From Phocoena phocoena (taxonomy: Eukaryota > Chordata > Mammalia > Artiodactyla > Phocoenidae), in NCBI RefSeq assembly GCF_963924675.1, contig NC_089230.1:75631223-75695222 (forward strand): a stretch of DNA of 64,000 nt, written 5' to 3'. The translations under genes were made by a program, and so were the position numbers. Below the pieces are notes generated by a model, which ran no database searches, had not been told where the DNA came from, and worked only from the letters and a program-made list of their open reading frames with translations. Shown one piece after another: positions 1 through 11,690 of this stretch (the stretch's first letter is position 1; each line of letters opens with the position of its first letter).

Positions 1-264
1 AGAAATGTTTTTGTTTTTGAATGTAAGCTTCTACATTAGATCCCTCCAAGATTTTATATAAAATTGTTCTTCAAAAAAACTGAGAAGAGAAAGTGTGAAT
101 CTCACACTGATGAAAGAAATTGGCTCTAAAAGTAACTATACTTGAGGAAGGATATCTTGAAGTTATACGTTTCTTAACAGAATCTTTGAACAGAAGTTTT
201 TTCTTTCAAAATAAGACTACACATAAGAATTTATTCATTTAAGGTAAAGGGTGAATGTATCACT
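1..264. other. Unassigned AT-rich sequence
   Basis: No repeat family, RNA gene or convincing coding frame was recognised here. Confidence 0.5.
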
Positions 265-402
265 TTAATAACAGTGATAGCAAATATTTCTTGAGGGCTT
301 AGTATATGACTAGCATAGGGCTTATCGTCCTCACTACAAATAGGTCAGTACTATTTTTAAAGTCTGTTTTACAGATGAGGAAACTGAGGATTAATACTGT
401 TT
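265..402 (-). repeat. MIR SINE fragment
   Basis: The plus strand shows the reverse-complement MIR core: the stretch near 370-392 (ACAGATGAGGAAACTGAGG) is the diagnostic MIR segment. The upstream text is diverged but collinear. It is a non-coding fossil of an ancient tRNA-derived SINE, and its ends are approximate. Confidence 0.65.
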
Positions 403-2762
403 TTAAAAGTGCCAAAAACTGTCAATGGTCTGTTATTTTGCCATACTTGAAAGCCAGCAAGTTTCATCAAAACTGCCTGTTTCATCAAAACTTGCAGAAG
501 ACAGGAGACTTCTGGGTAAGAAACAAAGGACTTTATTACTCACAGCACTAGCAGTAGACAAGAGTATCAGCATTTTCATTTGCCAATTTCCTGAATCCCA
601 GTTCCTAGAGAGCAACCCGAAGAGGGTCTGGTGAGACCTGCACACACATAGACTGAGTTACAGGAATTGTATAATGAGTTACAGGAATTTTTATAACGGA
701 CACTAACATGCCTGCCTTTTGCTCCAGAAGGAGACACTGTCTCTTTCTTCAAAGGTAATTTACTGAACAAACATGCTTGAAACAAATTCTAAAACAAAGG
801 TAGTCAGTGCCTCTGCCTGAAAGGTGTGAAGACACACAGAGAACCACGGAGAAGTGTCTCCCGACAAGTTGCCCAGGCTTAAACAATTAGTAACGGTAGA
901 ACCAGGAACCTGCACACGTCACGTGAGCAGCAGAGCTTTAGACTAAGGTATCAGAGGCAAAGCATCAAGGATACCCTGAGTTTTATGGACCTTGAGAATC
1001 TAGATATTCTAATCATTTCAGAAGAGGATGAACCAAAAAGACTTCCAAGGAGCCTCAACAGTCAACAATTGGTTAAGAATTTCTCCTTTTAAAGGTAGGA
1101 AAATGGAAAAAACATATCCTCTGGAGGATCTTAGATCTCTTTAGGCAGTGAGGAAAGTCTTAGGCATACAGAGCATAATAGTCAGAACAAAAAAAATAAT
1201 AACCTAGGATGTTCTTGGATGTTGTCTCCAGATATTGAGTTTTAATTCTAGCCTGACTTAAAGCGTAGATGAAAGATATTTCAATACTATGTCAATAGGG
1301 GAGTTGAATATGCTCTTTTCCCACCATAAGCTATTTTGGACCATTTGGTTCTCCATTCAGGAGATCTCGAAGTATGATTATGATTTCTGTCTTCCTTCAG
1401 TCTAATGACTCAGGGGTTTTCTTATTTTGCTCTTCAGAGGGGAACAAAACTGTTGGCTTAAATACAACAAAAGCCCATGTCTGCTCCTTCTGGCTGCTCC
1501 AGGCTTGTCAAGGGATGCTTGTGGCTGTGTGTGGAAAGCCACACCCTATCCTGGGTCAAACGCATCTGGCATTCCTGTCAATCTCTTCCTGGCCCTCGAT
1601 GGCCACTCGGTAGCTCACCGTGCAGGGGACTAGGAGACAGTGTTGCTGCGGTTTGGGATCGAAGTTAATGAAAACACCCACCCCCCTCACCAAGGTCTAC
1701 GTGTATGGACACCCGGACTGCTAGATACTGATAAATGGGTCTTAATCTGTTCAATACCCATACCTTATTTTCTGATGATTGCAACATCCACTGCTGAAGG
1801 TAAGCACTGTTGACTGACCTCTTAGAACAGCAGTGCTGACTTGGAAAAGGGAAAGAGTTTCATCTGGTCTTAACATGTAAACTCTCAGCATAAGTCTCAG
1901 TAGGAATGCTGGCTTTGAGAGATTTGAATAAGGCTGTACACCAAAGCCAAAGACTCATTTCTGCACTTTGCAAAGGCCAGTTTCCTGCTCTGTGCTCTGT
2001 ACACAGCCATGCTCAACAAATGAGACCGGCTGGAGATCCCTTTCTGTTCCGGAGAAACAAAGTGTTAAGTCTGCCATGGGTCAGTGAAATCACTGTTTGC
2101 TCTAGAGCATGCCCAAGAAGAGGGGGGAGATTGAGTCTCTCTTCCAGGATTGGAAATCCGTCCTAAATCCACGGCCCATGCAGATGCTGGTATGCTGCTT
2201 GGTATTTGGGGATTTCTCACTGATGAATATAATATGGCCAAAGCCTTGCTTGGCTGCAAAGAGAAACCAGAGAAAAATAAAGATGTGCTTTTGTTGGTAA
2301 CATATTGTGGGGTCGGGATGTTGTTCTAGTGACTCACTTGAAAAAAAAGATGTGGTAGGAACACTAAACTCAACCCCATGACAAAGCGCTAATGGCTTTT
2401 GTTTAGTAAGAATTCCAGCCAACTCACTGGCCAGGATTTTTTTCTATAGGCTGGGTCTACGTGATTCCAAACTATCCAGTACATTTAATTCTAAAATTTG
2501 CTTCAGGAACCTGGCTATTTTACTTACGAAATGTTAAACCTGAACTTAACTACTTTGGACAAATAATATATACAGCATATACACTGAGTGACTATTTGAT
2601 TAATTAACAGTGTCCTGAAAGTTTTGGAAGCTTTGGTGTTTTATTGACAGATTGATAGAGCTCAGAGCTCCTGGAACCCACTCCCCTGTTATCAAGTCTG
2701 GTTTTTGGCCTTTAGATTAGGCAATATATTTCTCAGCTAGAATAGCCCCATTGTCATTGGGA
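403..2762. other. Unassigned unique sequence, about 2.4 kb
   Basis: Several short frames of 60-106 codons occur on both strands, but none shows a recognisable domain, splice context or repeat match. I see no structural RNA and no young transposon. It could be intronic or intergenic. Confidence 0.5.
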
Positions 2763-2794
2763 TGGAGGAAATGGGGTTTCCTGCATTTCCTCCA
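2763..2794. other. Perfect 11-bp inverted repeat (hairpin)
   Basis: An 11-bp arm (TGGAGGAAATG) at 2763-2773 is followed by a 10-bp loop and its exact reverse complement at 2784-2794. The pairing is visible directly. No T-run or conserved context suggests a function, and chance is possible in 64 kb. Confidence 0.6.
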
Positions 2795-2879
2795 ATGGGG
2801 AGGAAATTGGGGTGGAGGGTGTAATTGACCATCTCAAATTCATGCCTTCCATCTTTGAGGCTTTCTGCCAAGCGCTTAG

Positions 2880-2900
2880 TTTTTGTTTGTTTGTTTGTTT
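2880..2900. repeat. (GTTT)n simple repeat
   Basis: About five tandem TTTG/GTTT units occur in a T-rich stretch. Confidence 0.8.
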
Positions 2901-3074
2901 AACCCCTTTATTAGAGTCTTTGTTTTAGTCTGAGTTTTTTTTTTATATTAATGATTCTTCCATAACCATCATTCATGACATACGCATTCCTATCTAAGCC
3001 AGGTTACCTATCTCTCTTACCTTCATGTGGAACAGAGTTTCCTTCCATCTTCACCTTTCAAATAGAGCCTATAC

Positions 3075-3361
3075 TTTAAGGTCCAGTTCAAAGCTCTCTC
3101 TTCTGTAAAAATAAGTATGAATTCCCTCCTGAACCATGCAATGATGCCAACAAAACTATGTCTGCAGTTTTATTATAGCACACTCTGCCCTGAGTTATAG
3201 CTCTGTGTGTCCATGCCTGTGTTACCACTAACCTGTTAGCTCCTTGAGTTTGGCACTTCTGTTTCCCTAAGGGACCCATTTTTTCTTCCATTTCATAGCT
3301 TCATACCCAGCTCAGTTATTCACCTATAGTAGGTAAGTCAACAAGTAATTTTTGAATTGAA
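3075..3361 (+). repeat. L2 LINE 3' end
   Basis: The layout matches the L2 3' UTR. It runs from a 'ggtccagttcaaa' stretch, through a central 'ttagctccttgag' motif near 3237, to a terminal 'tttttgaattgaat' equivalent of the L2 end. It is ancient, diverged and non-coding. Confidence 0.6.
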
Positions 3362-4696
3362 TCATGCCCACATCCTCCAAGTAAATATACCAGATGACAA
3401 AGTGATGTGAGGGGTGGGGTGATGGTGGCAGGGGTGGGGGGAGAAAGAAGGAGGGAGGAACGATGTCAAATTGGAAATCCAACCTGATTTAGCATCTAAT
3501 ACATAATTAGTCATGTTGGCAAATACCATAAGGAAAAAAACACGATTGCTCTGCATTTTAAAATGGCTTATTTTTTCCTTTAGTATGTTTATTCCTACAC
3601 AAACAATATTTACTTTTCTCCTGATTGAAACATGAATGTTTCTACTTGGCTTCCTTTTGGACAAACTGCTTCAGAACAATCCAATTCTGGTAATTAAGTA
3701 AATCTTCTCACTGCCCCTGATCAACAACCCCATCCTTTGTTTTAAAACAATAATTTGATGCCTAAGTAACGCCTTTCCCTCAAGGCAATGAAGAGAGAAG
3801 ACAAGAGCCAGTGAAAGCTAATATAAAACAGCACCACCAGCTAAAATTCAATTCACATCAGGATGGCAATGACTCTGAGTGGCTGGTAACTGCTACAAAA
3901 GAAAAGCACATACTCAGAAATGAACTAGCTATAACACAGGAGTGAATCTTTCCATACGTTGAAAGAGGTAACCCTATCCCAAACGCACTTTTTATAAGAT
4001 TCAGTATTCTTCTGGAATTCAGGAACCAGATCTTTTTCAGAGTCAATCATTGACCCGCTGGGAATTTTATTTTCAAATGTGGGAATGTTCACGATTCATG
4101 CTTTTATTGACGGTTGACATTCTTTCAAATGTATGACCCTGGAGGTTTGATGGTCCTGGTTTTTTAATAGAGGTTTAAATGACCCCACCTTTTTGATCCG
4201 GTTTGATTATTAAAAACAGAGTCTAGGGATTTTACACTATGCATCACAAATTGTGAACCTCTGGACTCTGCCAACACTGTACTTGAGATTTCTAACGCTT
4301 AGCAATTTTCTAACGTTGTGGTTGAGGTCATCTTAGAAAGACCTACATTTCTATTTTCCCCTTGTGATGCAAAATCAATACTTCAGTGTCTGAGCAAAAG
4401 TGAGGCACCCCATTCACGTTAGCCTGCTGCGTGAAAATGTAAATGGGTAGGCAGCAAATCTCTGAGTGTTATGGAAACACAGAAGCTAAAAGTCTTGCTG
4501 ATTGCTGACTCTCTTGTTGGAAATATCAAATTTGTTCAGGTTTTATTTTTTTTAAATCTCATCTTTCTGCACTCCTTTTTTTTTGAGGCGTTTCAGGAAG
4601 AGCATGCAGAATGGCCGGAAAAACCTATACCGTTCTTGCAACACTTCACATAAAAATTTCCGTTTAACTTTCCACATGCTTTCTGCAAAGTCAACT
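3362..4696. other. Unassigned sequence
   Basis: A purine-rich patch lies near 3410-3460 (GGGGTGGGG and GGAGGGAGG blocks). Otherwise this is ordinary AT-rich DNA, and the open frames are short and unsupported. Confidence 0.45.
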
Positions 4697-4780
4697 CTTT
4701 CTTTTCTTACTTTCTTTCTCTCTTTCCTTTCTTTCTTCCTTTCTTTTTCCTTCTTCTCTTTCTTTCTTTCTTTCTTTCCC
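4697..4780. repeat. Polypyrimidine (TTTC/TTCC)n microsatellite
   Basis: An imperfect CTTT and CCTT tract of about 80 bp. The lysine/glutamate-rich frame on the opposite strand here is a by-product of this tract. Confidence 0.9.
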
Positions 4781-5117
4781 AATGCTAAGACAATCAAATA
4801 GCATTCAGTGTACATCAATGAAAACACTCATGATGTGTTAGAAAATCCATTCCCTGAGAAAATGTCACAGGGAGACTAAAAATAAAGTGAAATCTCTAGA
4901 CTTTAGGATTCTCTTGAAAAGTTGCCCACAATGTCAAAACATTCCATAGTGGTTAAAGTATAGAGAAAATGAGCTATAATTTACCTAGGAGAGCCGGAAG
5001 ATTTACTCCTGTGCTGGAGTATGTTTTTCATAAAGAACAGCTGCCCTCTGATCCCAGGGGACACGTCCTCTTGCTGCCTGCCATGGGACACCTGATCCTT
5101 AGAGGTCTTCCTTTGTC

Positions 5118-5298
5118 AGCAGTGGTTCTCAAACTCAAGAAAGTACCCAAGTTCCCTGGAGGGCTTGTAAAAATGCAGACTGTGGGGTTCCACCCATAGC
5201 TTTCTGACTCACTAGGTCTAGGGTCTGGCCTGAGAATTTGCATTTCTAACAAGTCCCCAGGGGCTGCTGACTGCTGGTCTGATGAGCACACTTTGGAT
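5118..5298. mobile_element. MER5-type hAT-Charlie element
   Basis: The segment starts with the MER5 terminal text 'CAGTGGTTCTCAAACT' (5120-5135). It continues through the family's 'aatgcagac' and 'ttcc-accc' centre and ends with a degenerate inverted partner near 5296. MER5 is a non-autonomous, near-palindromic DNA transposon with no coding capacity, so orientation is hard to state by eye. Confidence 0.75.
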
Positions 5299-6271
5299 GC
5301 CGGCCTCACGAGAGAGGGTCTTGAAGCAGCTACTTGGACAGCATTGCGGGGAGTGAGTGGAGGGGCCAGGAGGGAGCTGTAGAAAGGAGGTGAGCCTGTG
5401 AGGCCTGAAAATCAAGGGACAACCCTGACAGCCCATCTGTGGAGGACAATTATGGTCTTAGAAACGTTCCATGTGGCCACGTTGAACCAAAGGATGTTGA
5501 GAAGGAAGAAGACATTGGGAAAAGGGAAGAACTGCAAGAAAGACTTACAAAGGAAAAAGAGAGATCACAGACCAAGCCCTTCCTAAAACGGCAGCAACTG
5601 AGACAGATCACAAGGAAAACTACGATCTTCCAGTTCTCCCCTTCTCCACTCTCATGGAACGTGGTGGAAGTTTCCTTCTACAAGAAAGCCAAACAAGTGT
5701 GAATCTCAGTCCACTGACTGAAAGGGACAGGAAACACCATCTTCCCGATTATCCAGTACTCAACTGAGCTGCCGAATCCATGTGCTATGCCAGCTGGCAA
5801 AACACACCCTCAGTTATATGTGACGTGTCCCCCTGAACTCAGGGCTGGGATGCTGCAAGTTCAAGGGCCGTAGGCCAGGCCCAGGCGTGGCACAGAGTTT
5901 AGGGCTCTGTGGTCTTCAAATACTGGCCATCAATCCTTGTAAGTCATAGTCAGGATGTCACGGGCTCTGTTCCACAGCCCCATCTGCTCTCCTGTGCAGG
6001 GCTATATGCAGAGGATCTTCCGTGACTTTCCTGCACGCCAGTTTGACTAACAACCCCACAAATCCATCCTCCACCACATTCCCGTTACCCGCTTCCAGGG
6101 AACAGAGCTGCCACAGGCTGTTTCCGCCTCTCCCTCGCTCGGGCTGGAGGGGAAACTTTTCCAGTTTGTGGTCGGGAAACACATCCCTAATCTCCCCAAT
6201 GTCCAGACCTACCCTTCTCTGGGGTCCTACAACCCTTTCTCACTTTTCCTTCCTTCACAATTTTTTAAATA
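5299..6271. other. Unassigned sequence
   Basis: This includes a charged 87-codon frame (5439-5702, GTG-initiated, Lys/Glu-rich). I could not link it to any family and do not call it a gene. No structural RNA or transposon was recognised. Confidence 0.4.
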
Positions 6272-6422
6272 TTCAGGATTTAAGTCCAAATATCTGAGAG
6301 TCCAAAACCGCCAGGAGCCACAAATGTCGAATATATAAGAGAAGCATGTCAGGCATATACGATAAAGCATGATGGAGAGGGCCGTGCACCGGACAGGAAG
6401 CAAACCTTGAAAAGAATGAATA
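6272..6422. repeat. 151-bp direct duplication, copy 1
   Basis: It aligns without gaps to 7126-7276 (offset 854 bp, same orientation), with three substitutions that I count: positions 6293, 6310 and 6330. The flanks do not match. I do not recognise the family. It could be part of an LTR or other low-copy element, or a local duplication. Both copies keep the same minus-strand frame open for about 45 codons, which is not by itself evidence of coding. Confidence 0.85.
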
Positions 6423-6574
6423 TTAATCTTTTCAACTGTCGAGGCCAAACAACACTCATACTGGGGCCAGTGGAACAGCAGGCTTCTTGTTTGTGAGTAC
6501 GGCTCCATTTTATGGAAAATGAAAATGTGATGTCTGTTTCTTCTTTCCTCTTGGCTATTCCGGAGGCACTGAAT

Positions 6575-6715
6575 ATCGTGCAGGCACTATTTTCTTGAAG
6601 GCAGGGATTTTGGCCTGTCTTAGTCAGTGCTGTGTCTGCAGCAGGTAGAACGGTGCCTGGCACACTGTAGATGCACTCACTAAATATCTGCTGAATAACT
6701 GGTTCAACAAAGAAA
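6575..6715 (+). repeat. L2 LINE 3' end
   Basis: The L2 terminal text is clear: 'aaggcaggga', then 'ggtgcctggcacactgtag', then 'ctaaatatctgctgaat' (about 6594-6705). It is an ancient non-coding fossil. Confidence 0.75.
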
Positions 6716-7125
6716 TAAATGTACGCATAGCAGAAACAAGTACAGTAGTATCCTAAAATACTACCCAGCTCCATTGTCCTGAGTCTATACAAGTCACACT
6801 GCTGATTAAACGCCACACTGTACAGAAAAGCAGGTGGCATGGGGATTCAGTATAAGGGACATTTACAAGTCTGTATACATCCATGAGCACCGAGAACTTT
6901 TCTTTGCTCTGCCCGCCACACCACTGCCTGGACACAGCAGGAAAATTAAAAATGCATGATGAAATGTTGAATGTATTGGACTGAAGTTAAATTAGGTAAA
7001 AATGTTTATGTCTGACTGTGGCCTGAGTGGTGGCTAAAGCAAAACAGAAACTTGAATAATATGAAGTATTATCATAGATGCCGGTGATTTCCAAGAAATT
7101 CAAGAAATCATCTGAGGAAGCCAAG
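6716..7125. other. Unassigned spacer between the two duplicate copies
   Basis: No family was recognised. With the L2 fragment this fills most of the gap separating the two 151-bp copies. Confidence 0.4.
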
Positions 7126-7276
7126 TTCAGGATTTAAGTCCAAATATTTGAGAGTCCAAAACCCCCAGGAGCCACAAATGTCGGATATATAAGAGAAGCA
7201 TGTCAGGCATATACGATAAAGCATGATGGAGAGGGCCGTGCACCGGACAGGAAGCAAACCTTGAAAAGAATGAATA
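7126..7276. repeat. 151-bp direct duplication, copy 2
   Basis: It is about 98 percent identical to 6272-6422, with a CpG-containing core (GGGCCGTGCACCGGACAGG) preserved in both. The low divergence contrasts with the ancient L2 and MIR fossils nearby, so the duplication is probably much younger than they are. Confidence 0.85.
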
Positions 7277-7924
7277 CTGAAACGTGATGAATGCTGAAAA
7301 CTTGATCTGAATGAATCTGTGCTGTGCTTCTCACATTCTCTCAAAAGCTGGCAAACTTGACTTTCCCTTGGGAAAAATCATTGTTTTATTGCTACCACCT
7401 ATTTGCCTTTCCACTTCAGCCAGCCTCTGGAGCTCATGGTTTTCTGCCTACAGCTTCGTCTTTTTCCTAAAGCCATTCTAGGAGACCCTGATCCACTGGA
7501 AAGAAGGCTAATGTCTCTGATCTGCACGGTTGCTTCCACCCATGGATTGCTTCCATTGGTGAAACATTTAGCACACGCACTCTGATAAAACACTCCAGAG
7601 GAAGAAAAAACTTGCTATGGCAACTGTTCATTGTTTGTGAACCTCTGCAATGTTTGTCCTGTTAATATTGCCCAGTTTGAGGAATACTTTGGAAGAGAAA
7701 AAAATATTTTAGAGTCCACGTGTCTATCAGCATGAATGTCTGGGAACCCTTGTTCATTCCTACTTTGTAGCAAGGGTCCTTTCCACCTATTTGGGTCCTG
7801 TGGTCTCTATTTCAATTAAGTGCACATTATAGGCTACCTTCCCATGGACCCACTAATCTAGGAATTTTCATTACTTGACTGCTGCGGCTGAGAGGCGATG
7901 CATAAGAGCTGCCACTTACAGCAC
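7277..7924. other. Unassigned sequence
   Basis: Nothing recognisable. Short complementary frames at 7399-7593 on both strands are unsupported. Confidence 0.45.
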
Positions 7925-8165
7925 AGGGAGAAAGATCATGAGATGTGCTGTGAGGAGAAGTGGGTTGCAGTGCCAGGTCCATCCCTTATCCATTTGGATT
8001 TGTTTAATCACTAATCTCTAAAACATATGCCTTAGTGAAGATTTAAGAAAAAAGGTTGCAGGATAGTTGTGAGGTGCCAATGAAAGAAAAGTCTGAGGAA
8101 GCACTTTGTATGGAGTAAACAACAGTAAAAGTGTTAGTCATTGCTGTTGACGACATTAAAACTGT
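7925..8165 (+). repeat. Possible MIR SINE fragment
   Basis: Order and spacing resemble a diverged MIR: a central transition near 8045-8075 (GATAGTTGTGAGGTGCCAA), then 'gaagcactttg' and 'gtgttagtcattgctg'. The match is weak. Confidence 0.4.
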
Positions 8166-8640
8166 TATTAGGAATGGAGTGGGAAACCAGAAGGAAGATG
8201 TGATGGGGAATTAACTGTGGCAGTAGCAGGAAAACAGGAGGTCCAGGATCCTGTGATAAGTGGAAGTGCGGGGAGGGGAGGGTGTGAGATGAGGGAACCA
8301 GGGCTGACTAATCACTGTGTGAATAATCTGCTAGTCACTGCCCCATAAAGAAGAGAATAAACAACCTGGTCTTCAAAAGGGACGGGGTGGAAAGATGAAG
8401 CACTCACTGTGAAACCTTAACAGTTTGCGTCATCTTTCTAACATAGCTCCATGAAATCACCAGAGGTGGAGGAAGAAATAAGTTTGAACATAATGTAAGG
8501 AAAATCAATAAGTGTGACAAGAAACCCTGAATTCTGGCTTTTCTTGTAATTTATGGTGGATAGCAAGGAACACTTTTTAATCCCTTCTGTAGTCAGCTCA
8601 GACTCAGAGAGACCTAGGCTGTGACAAAGACTGCCAAGAG

Positions 8641-8845
8641 GGCTTCCCTGGTGGTGCAGTGGTTGAGAGTCCGCCTACCAATGCAGGGGACACGGGTTCG
8701 CGTCCCGGTCCGGGAAGATCCCACATGCCGTGGAGCGGCTGGGCCCGTGAGCCATGGCCGCTGAGCCTGTGCGTCCAGAGCCTGTGCTCCCCAACGGGAG
8801 AGGCCACAACAGTGAGAGGCCCGTGTATCAACAACAACAACAAAA
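8641..8845 (+). mobile_element. CHR-type SINE with 15-bp TSD
   Basis: A tRNA-derived head begins 'GGCTTCCCTGGTGGTGCAGT' and carries an A-box-like segment and a B-box-like GGTTCG (8696-8701). The GC-rich body ends in a (CAA)n-type tail. It is flanked by perfect 15-bp duplications AAAGACTGCCAAGAG at 8626-8640 and 8846-8860, proving target-primed insertion. It is non-autonomous and depends on L1 proteins. The open frames here are SINE translations. Confidence 0.97.
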
Positions 8846-8860
8846 AAAGACTGCCAAGAG

Positions 8861-9357
8861 CCTACACAAACTTCTGTCCCCCCACATTGCCCCCCAAACC
8901 ATCCTTCTCAGGACCCTGACTTTTCTGCTGAGTATATTGTAACTCAAAGAAAAACTATATTGCCAGCTACCCTGACACCTGGGTGTGGGGATGAGACTAA
9001 CTTTTTTGTCAGTGATGTCCCTTAAATGGAGCTGACCCAGCTGAGAAGTTTCCTTTCATGCCCTTGTGGCATTCTTCCTTTCTCTGGCCAGCTACATGGG
9101 CACGGCGCTGGATACCTGATCCTCTACCGTGTGTGTGCTGTTTCTTACATCAGCCACAGTTGAGTTCCCAAGATTCCATCTAGATTTGCTCAAGCAGCAG
9201 TCCCCCACAAGATAAGAGGGCAACGATGATAACCATCATGCCCAAACCAAGCAATACATGGGCAGAGGGAGCCCTAATGGCAATGTGTATTCTGCAAAAT
9301 AGAGCCCCGGCAAAGAATCAGGCTGGAAAGATAAGAGAAGATGGAATCTACAGAGGA
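8861..9357. other. Unassigned sequence
   Basis: No recognisable family or gene between the SINE and the L1. Confidence 0.45.
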
Positions 9358-10876
9358 CAGATTACTACAAAGCTACAGTAATCAAAAACAACATGCACAG
9401 TACTGGCACAAAAACAGACATATAGATCAATGGAAGAGAATAGAGAGCCCAGAAATAAACCCAGGCACTTATGATCAATTAACCTACTACAAAGGAGGCA
9501 AGAATATACAATGAAGAAAAGACAATTTCTCTCTTCAATGAGCGATGCTGGGGAAAAAATGGACAGCTACACATGAAAGAATGATATTAGAATGTTTCCT
9601 CATACCATGTACAAAAATAAACACAAAATGTATTAAAGACCCAAATGTAAGACTGGAAACCATAAAACTCGTAGAAGAGAACACAGGCAGAACTTTATTT
9701 GACATAAACCATAGACTAGTTTTTTAGATCTGTCTCCTAAGGCGAAAGAAACAAAAGCAAAAGTAAACAAATGGACCTAATTAAACTTAAAATCTTTTGC
9801 ACAGCAAAGGAAACCATCGACAAAACAAAAAGACAATCTACCGAATGGGAGAAAATACTTGCTAATGATATGACTCATAAGAGGTTAATATCCAAAATAT
9901 ATAAACAGCTCATATTTTCAAAAAAAATCTATTTAAAAAATGAGCAGAAGACTTGAATAGACATTTTTCCAAAGAAGATATCCAGGTGGCTAACAGGCAC
10001 ATGAAAAGATGCTCAACATCACTAATCAGCAGAGAAATGCAAATCAAAACCACAATGAGATATCACCTCAGACCTGTCAAAATGGCTATCATGAAAAAGT
10101 CTACAAATAACAAATGCTGGCAAGGATGGAGATGTTGGAGAAAAGGGAACCCTAGTACATTGTTGGTAGGATTGTAAATTGGTACAGCCACTATGGAAAA
10201 CAGTTTGGAGTTTCCTCAAAAAACTAAAAGTAAGAACTACCATATGCTCCAACAATTCTACCACTGGATATACATCTGAAGAAAATAAAAAGATACATGC
10301 ATCTCAGTGTTCACAGCAGCATTATTCACTATAGCCAAGATGTGGAAGCAACCTAAGTATCCATCAATAGATGAATGGAAAAAGAAGATGTGGTACACAC
10401 ACACACACACACACACACTCACAATGGAATTATTATTCAGCCATAAAAAGAATGAAATTATGCCATTTGCAACAATGTGGGTGGACCTAGAGGGTACTAT
10501 GCACAGTGAAATAAGTCAGATAGAGAAAGACAAATACCCTATGTTATCACTTATATGTGAACTGTAAAAAGTAAAACAAATCAAATGTATATAACAAAAC
10601 TGAAATAGACTCACAGATATAGAGAATAAACTAGTGGTCACCAGTGGGAAGAGGGAAGGGGGAAGGGCATGATAGGGGTATGAGATTAAGAGATAGAAAC
10701 TACTATGTACAGCATAAATAAGCAACAAATATATATTGCAGAGCATAGTGAAATAACTACTACAAACCACTGTTTTGTAATAAATTTAAATTGAGTACAA
10801 TCTATAAAAATATTGAATCACTATGCTGTACACCTAAAATAATATATTATAAATCAACTACACTTCAATAAAAAAG
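9358..10876 (+). mobile_element. 5'-truncated LINE-1 (ORF2 C-terminus and 3' UTR)
   Basis: Translation in broken frames gives L1 ORF2 C-terminal signatures: 'WTATHERMILECF' and 'KINTKCIKDPNVRLETIKLVEEN' at 9545-9727, then the region containing '[20 protein letters not shown]' at 9953 on. The 3' end has the cetartiodactyl L1 layout, 'GAATCACTATGCTGTACACC' followed by 'ttcaataaaaaa' at about 10870. The reverse-transcriptase domain is absent because of 5' truncation, and stops and frameshifts interrupt the rest. It is a dead copy. A (CA)n expansion sits at 10395-10418. No clear TSD was found. Confidence 0.92.
10395..10418. repeat. (CA)12 microsatellite inside L1
   Basis: A pure AC repeat lies between 'gatgtggt' and 'tcacaatgg' of the L1. 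Here L1 copies usually read 'acatatatacaatgg', so the repeat grew from L1 sequence. Confidence 0.95.
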
Positions 10877-11089
10877 ACCAGTGATGATACATCATACCCC
10901 CCTTTTTTATTTTAGAAAAACAAGGGGATATAAAAAAATCTAGATAGAAAATATACATGTCATGTACAAAAGCACAAAAATGAAACTGGCCTTATATTTC
11001 CCTCCAAAATATCAAAAGCTAGAAGATGATGGTGAAAATCTATAGATTTGCCGGAGTTGGGGGGGGGGATAAAAAGAGATAATCCATAA
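10877..11089. other. Unassigned AT-rich spacer
   Basis: It contains a 10-nt G-run (11059-11068) and nothing else recognised. Confidence 0.4.
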
Positions 11090-11690
11090 AATATTTACCC
11101 AGCTAAAATGTGGGGAAAGATATTCTGATATATACAAATTCAAATCAATAAATAAAGAAGAAAATTAATGTATTAGAAAACAGGGAGACTAAACTTGATA
11201 CAGAAATCTATGCTTTTGTTTTTTGGAAAGGTCAGAAAAGAAACAAAACTCTAGAACATGTAATAATTTAAAAGACAAAATACAAATATACACATGAGAA
11301 ATGAAAAATGCCTTATAAACATAGAGAAACTACAAAAATTTGAGATGCCAAACATGGAAAACCTGAATGAAATGTGCAATTTTCTAGGAAATGACCAAAA
11401 TTAATTCAAGAAGCAAAAATAGACTTATAACCATGAAAAACAATGAAATGGTTATCAAAATGTACCCCTGAAATCACCACTGGGACCAGACAGATACTTA
11501 AGTAAATTCAACAAAACCTTCAAGAAATAAATAATTTCCATGGTGCTTATACTTTTTCAGAATGCATAAAAATATTTCAACTTCCATGTCTTTATATAAA
11601 ACCAGCATAATTCTGGTAGCAAAACTGGCATCAGTAGCTCAAAAAGAAACTGTGGTCTAATGTGTTAGAAAGATAGGTATACAACCCTAA
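11090..11690 (+). mobile_element. Ancient LINE-1 ORF2 fragment
   Basis: It is collinear with the L1 ORF2 segment before the reverse-transcriptase core: 'atggaaaacctgaatgaaat' near 11354, 'accactgggaccagac' near 11477, 'ttcaacaaaacctt' near 11508 and 'aaaccagcataattctggta' near 11600. It is highly diverged with no open frame, so older than the 9.4-kb copy. Confidence 0.65.

Noticed and set aside
4552..4827. A Lys/Glu-repeat frame resembling a charged low-complexity protein
   Set aside because: It is the antisense reading of the (TTTC)n microsatellite.
5439..5702. A charged 87-codon frame that looks coiled-coil-like
   Set aside because: It is GTG-initiated and short, with no family recognised; composition alone is not enough.
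6227..6508. Similar predicted minus-strand peptides at 6.2-6.5 kb and 7.1-7.3 kb, suggesting a duplicated small gene
   Set aside because: The similarity is confined to the 151-bp duplicated DNA; there is no start, stop or splice site in common, and the flanking parts of the frames are unrelated.
8641..8720. A possible tRNA gene, from A-box and B-box-like motifs
   Set aside because: The motifs belong to the tRNA-derived head of the SINE, repeated at all copies. No complete cloverleaf with an anticodon stem is seen.
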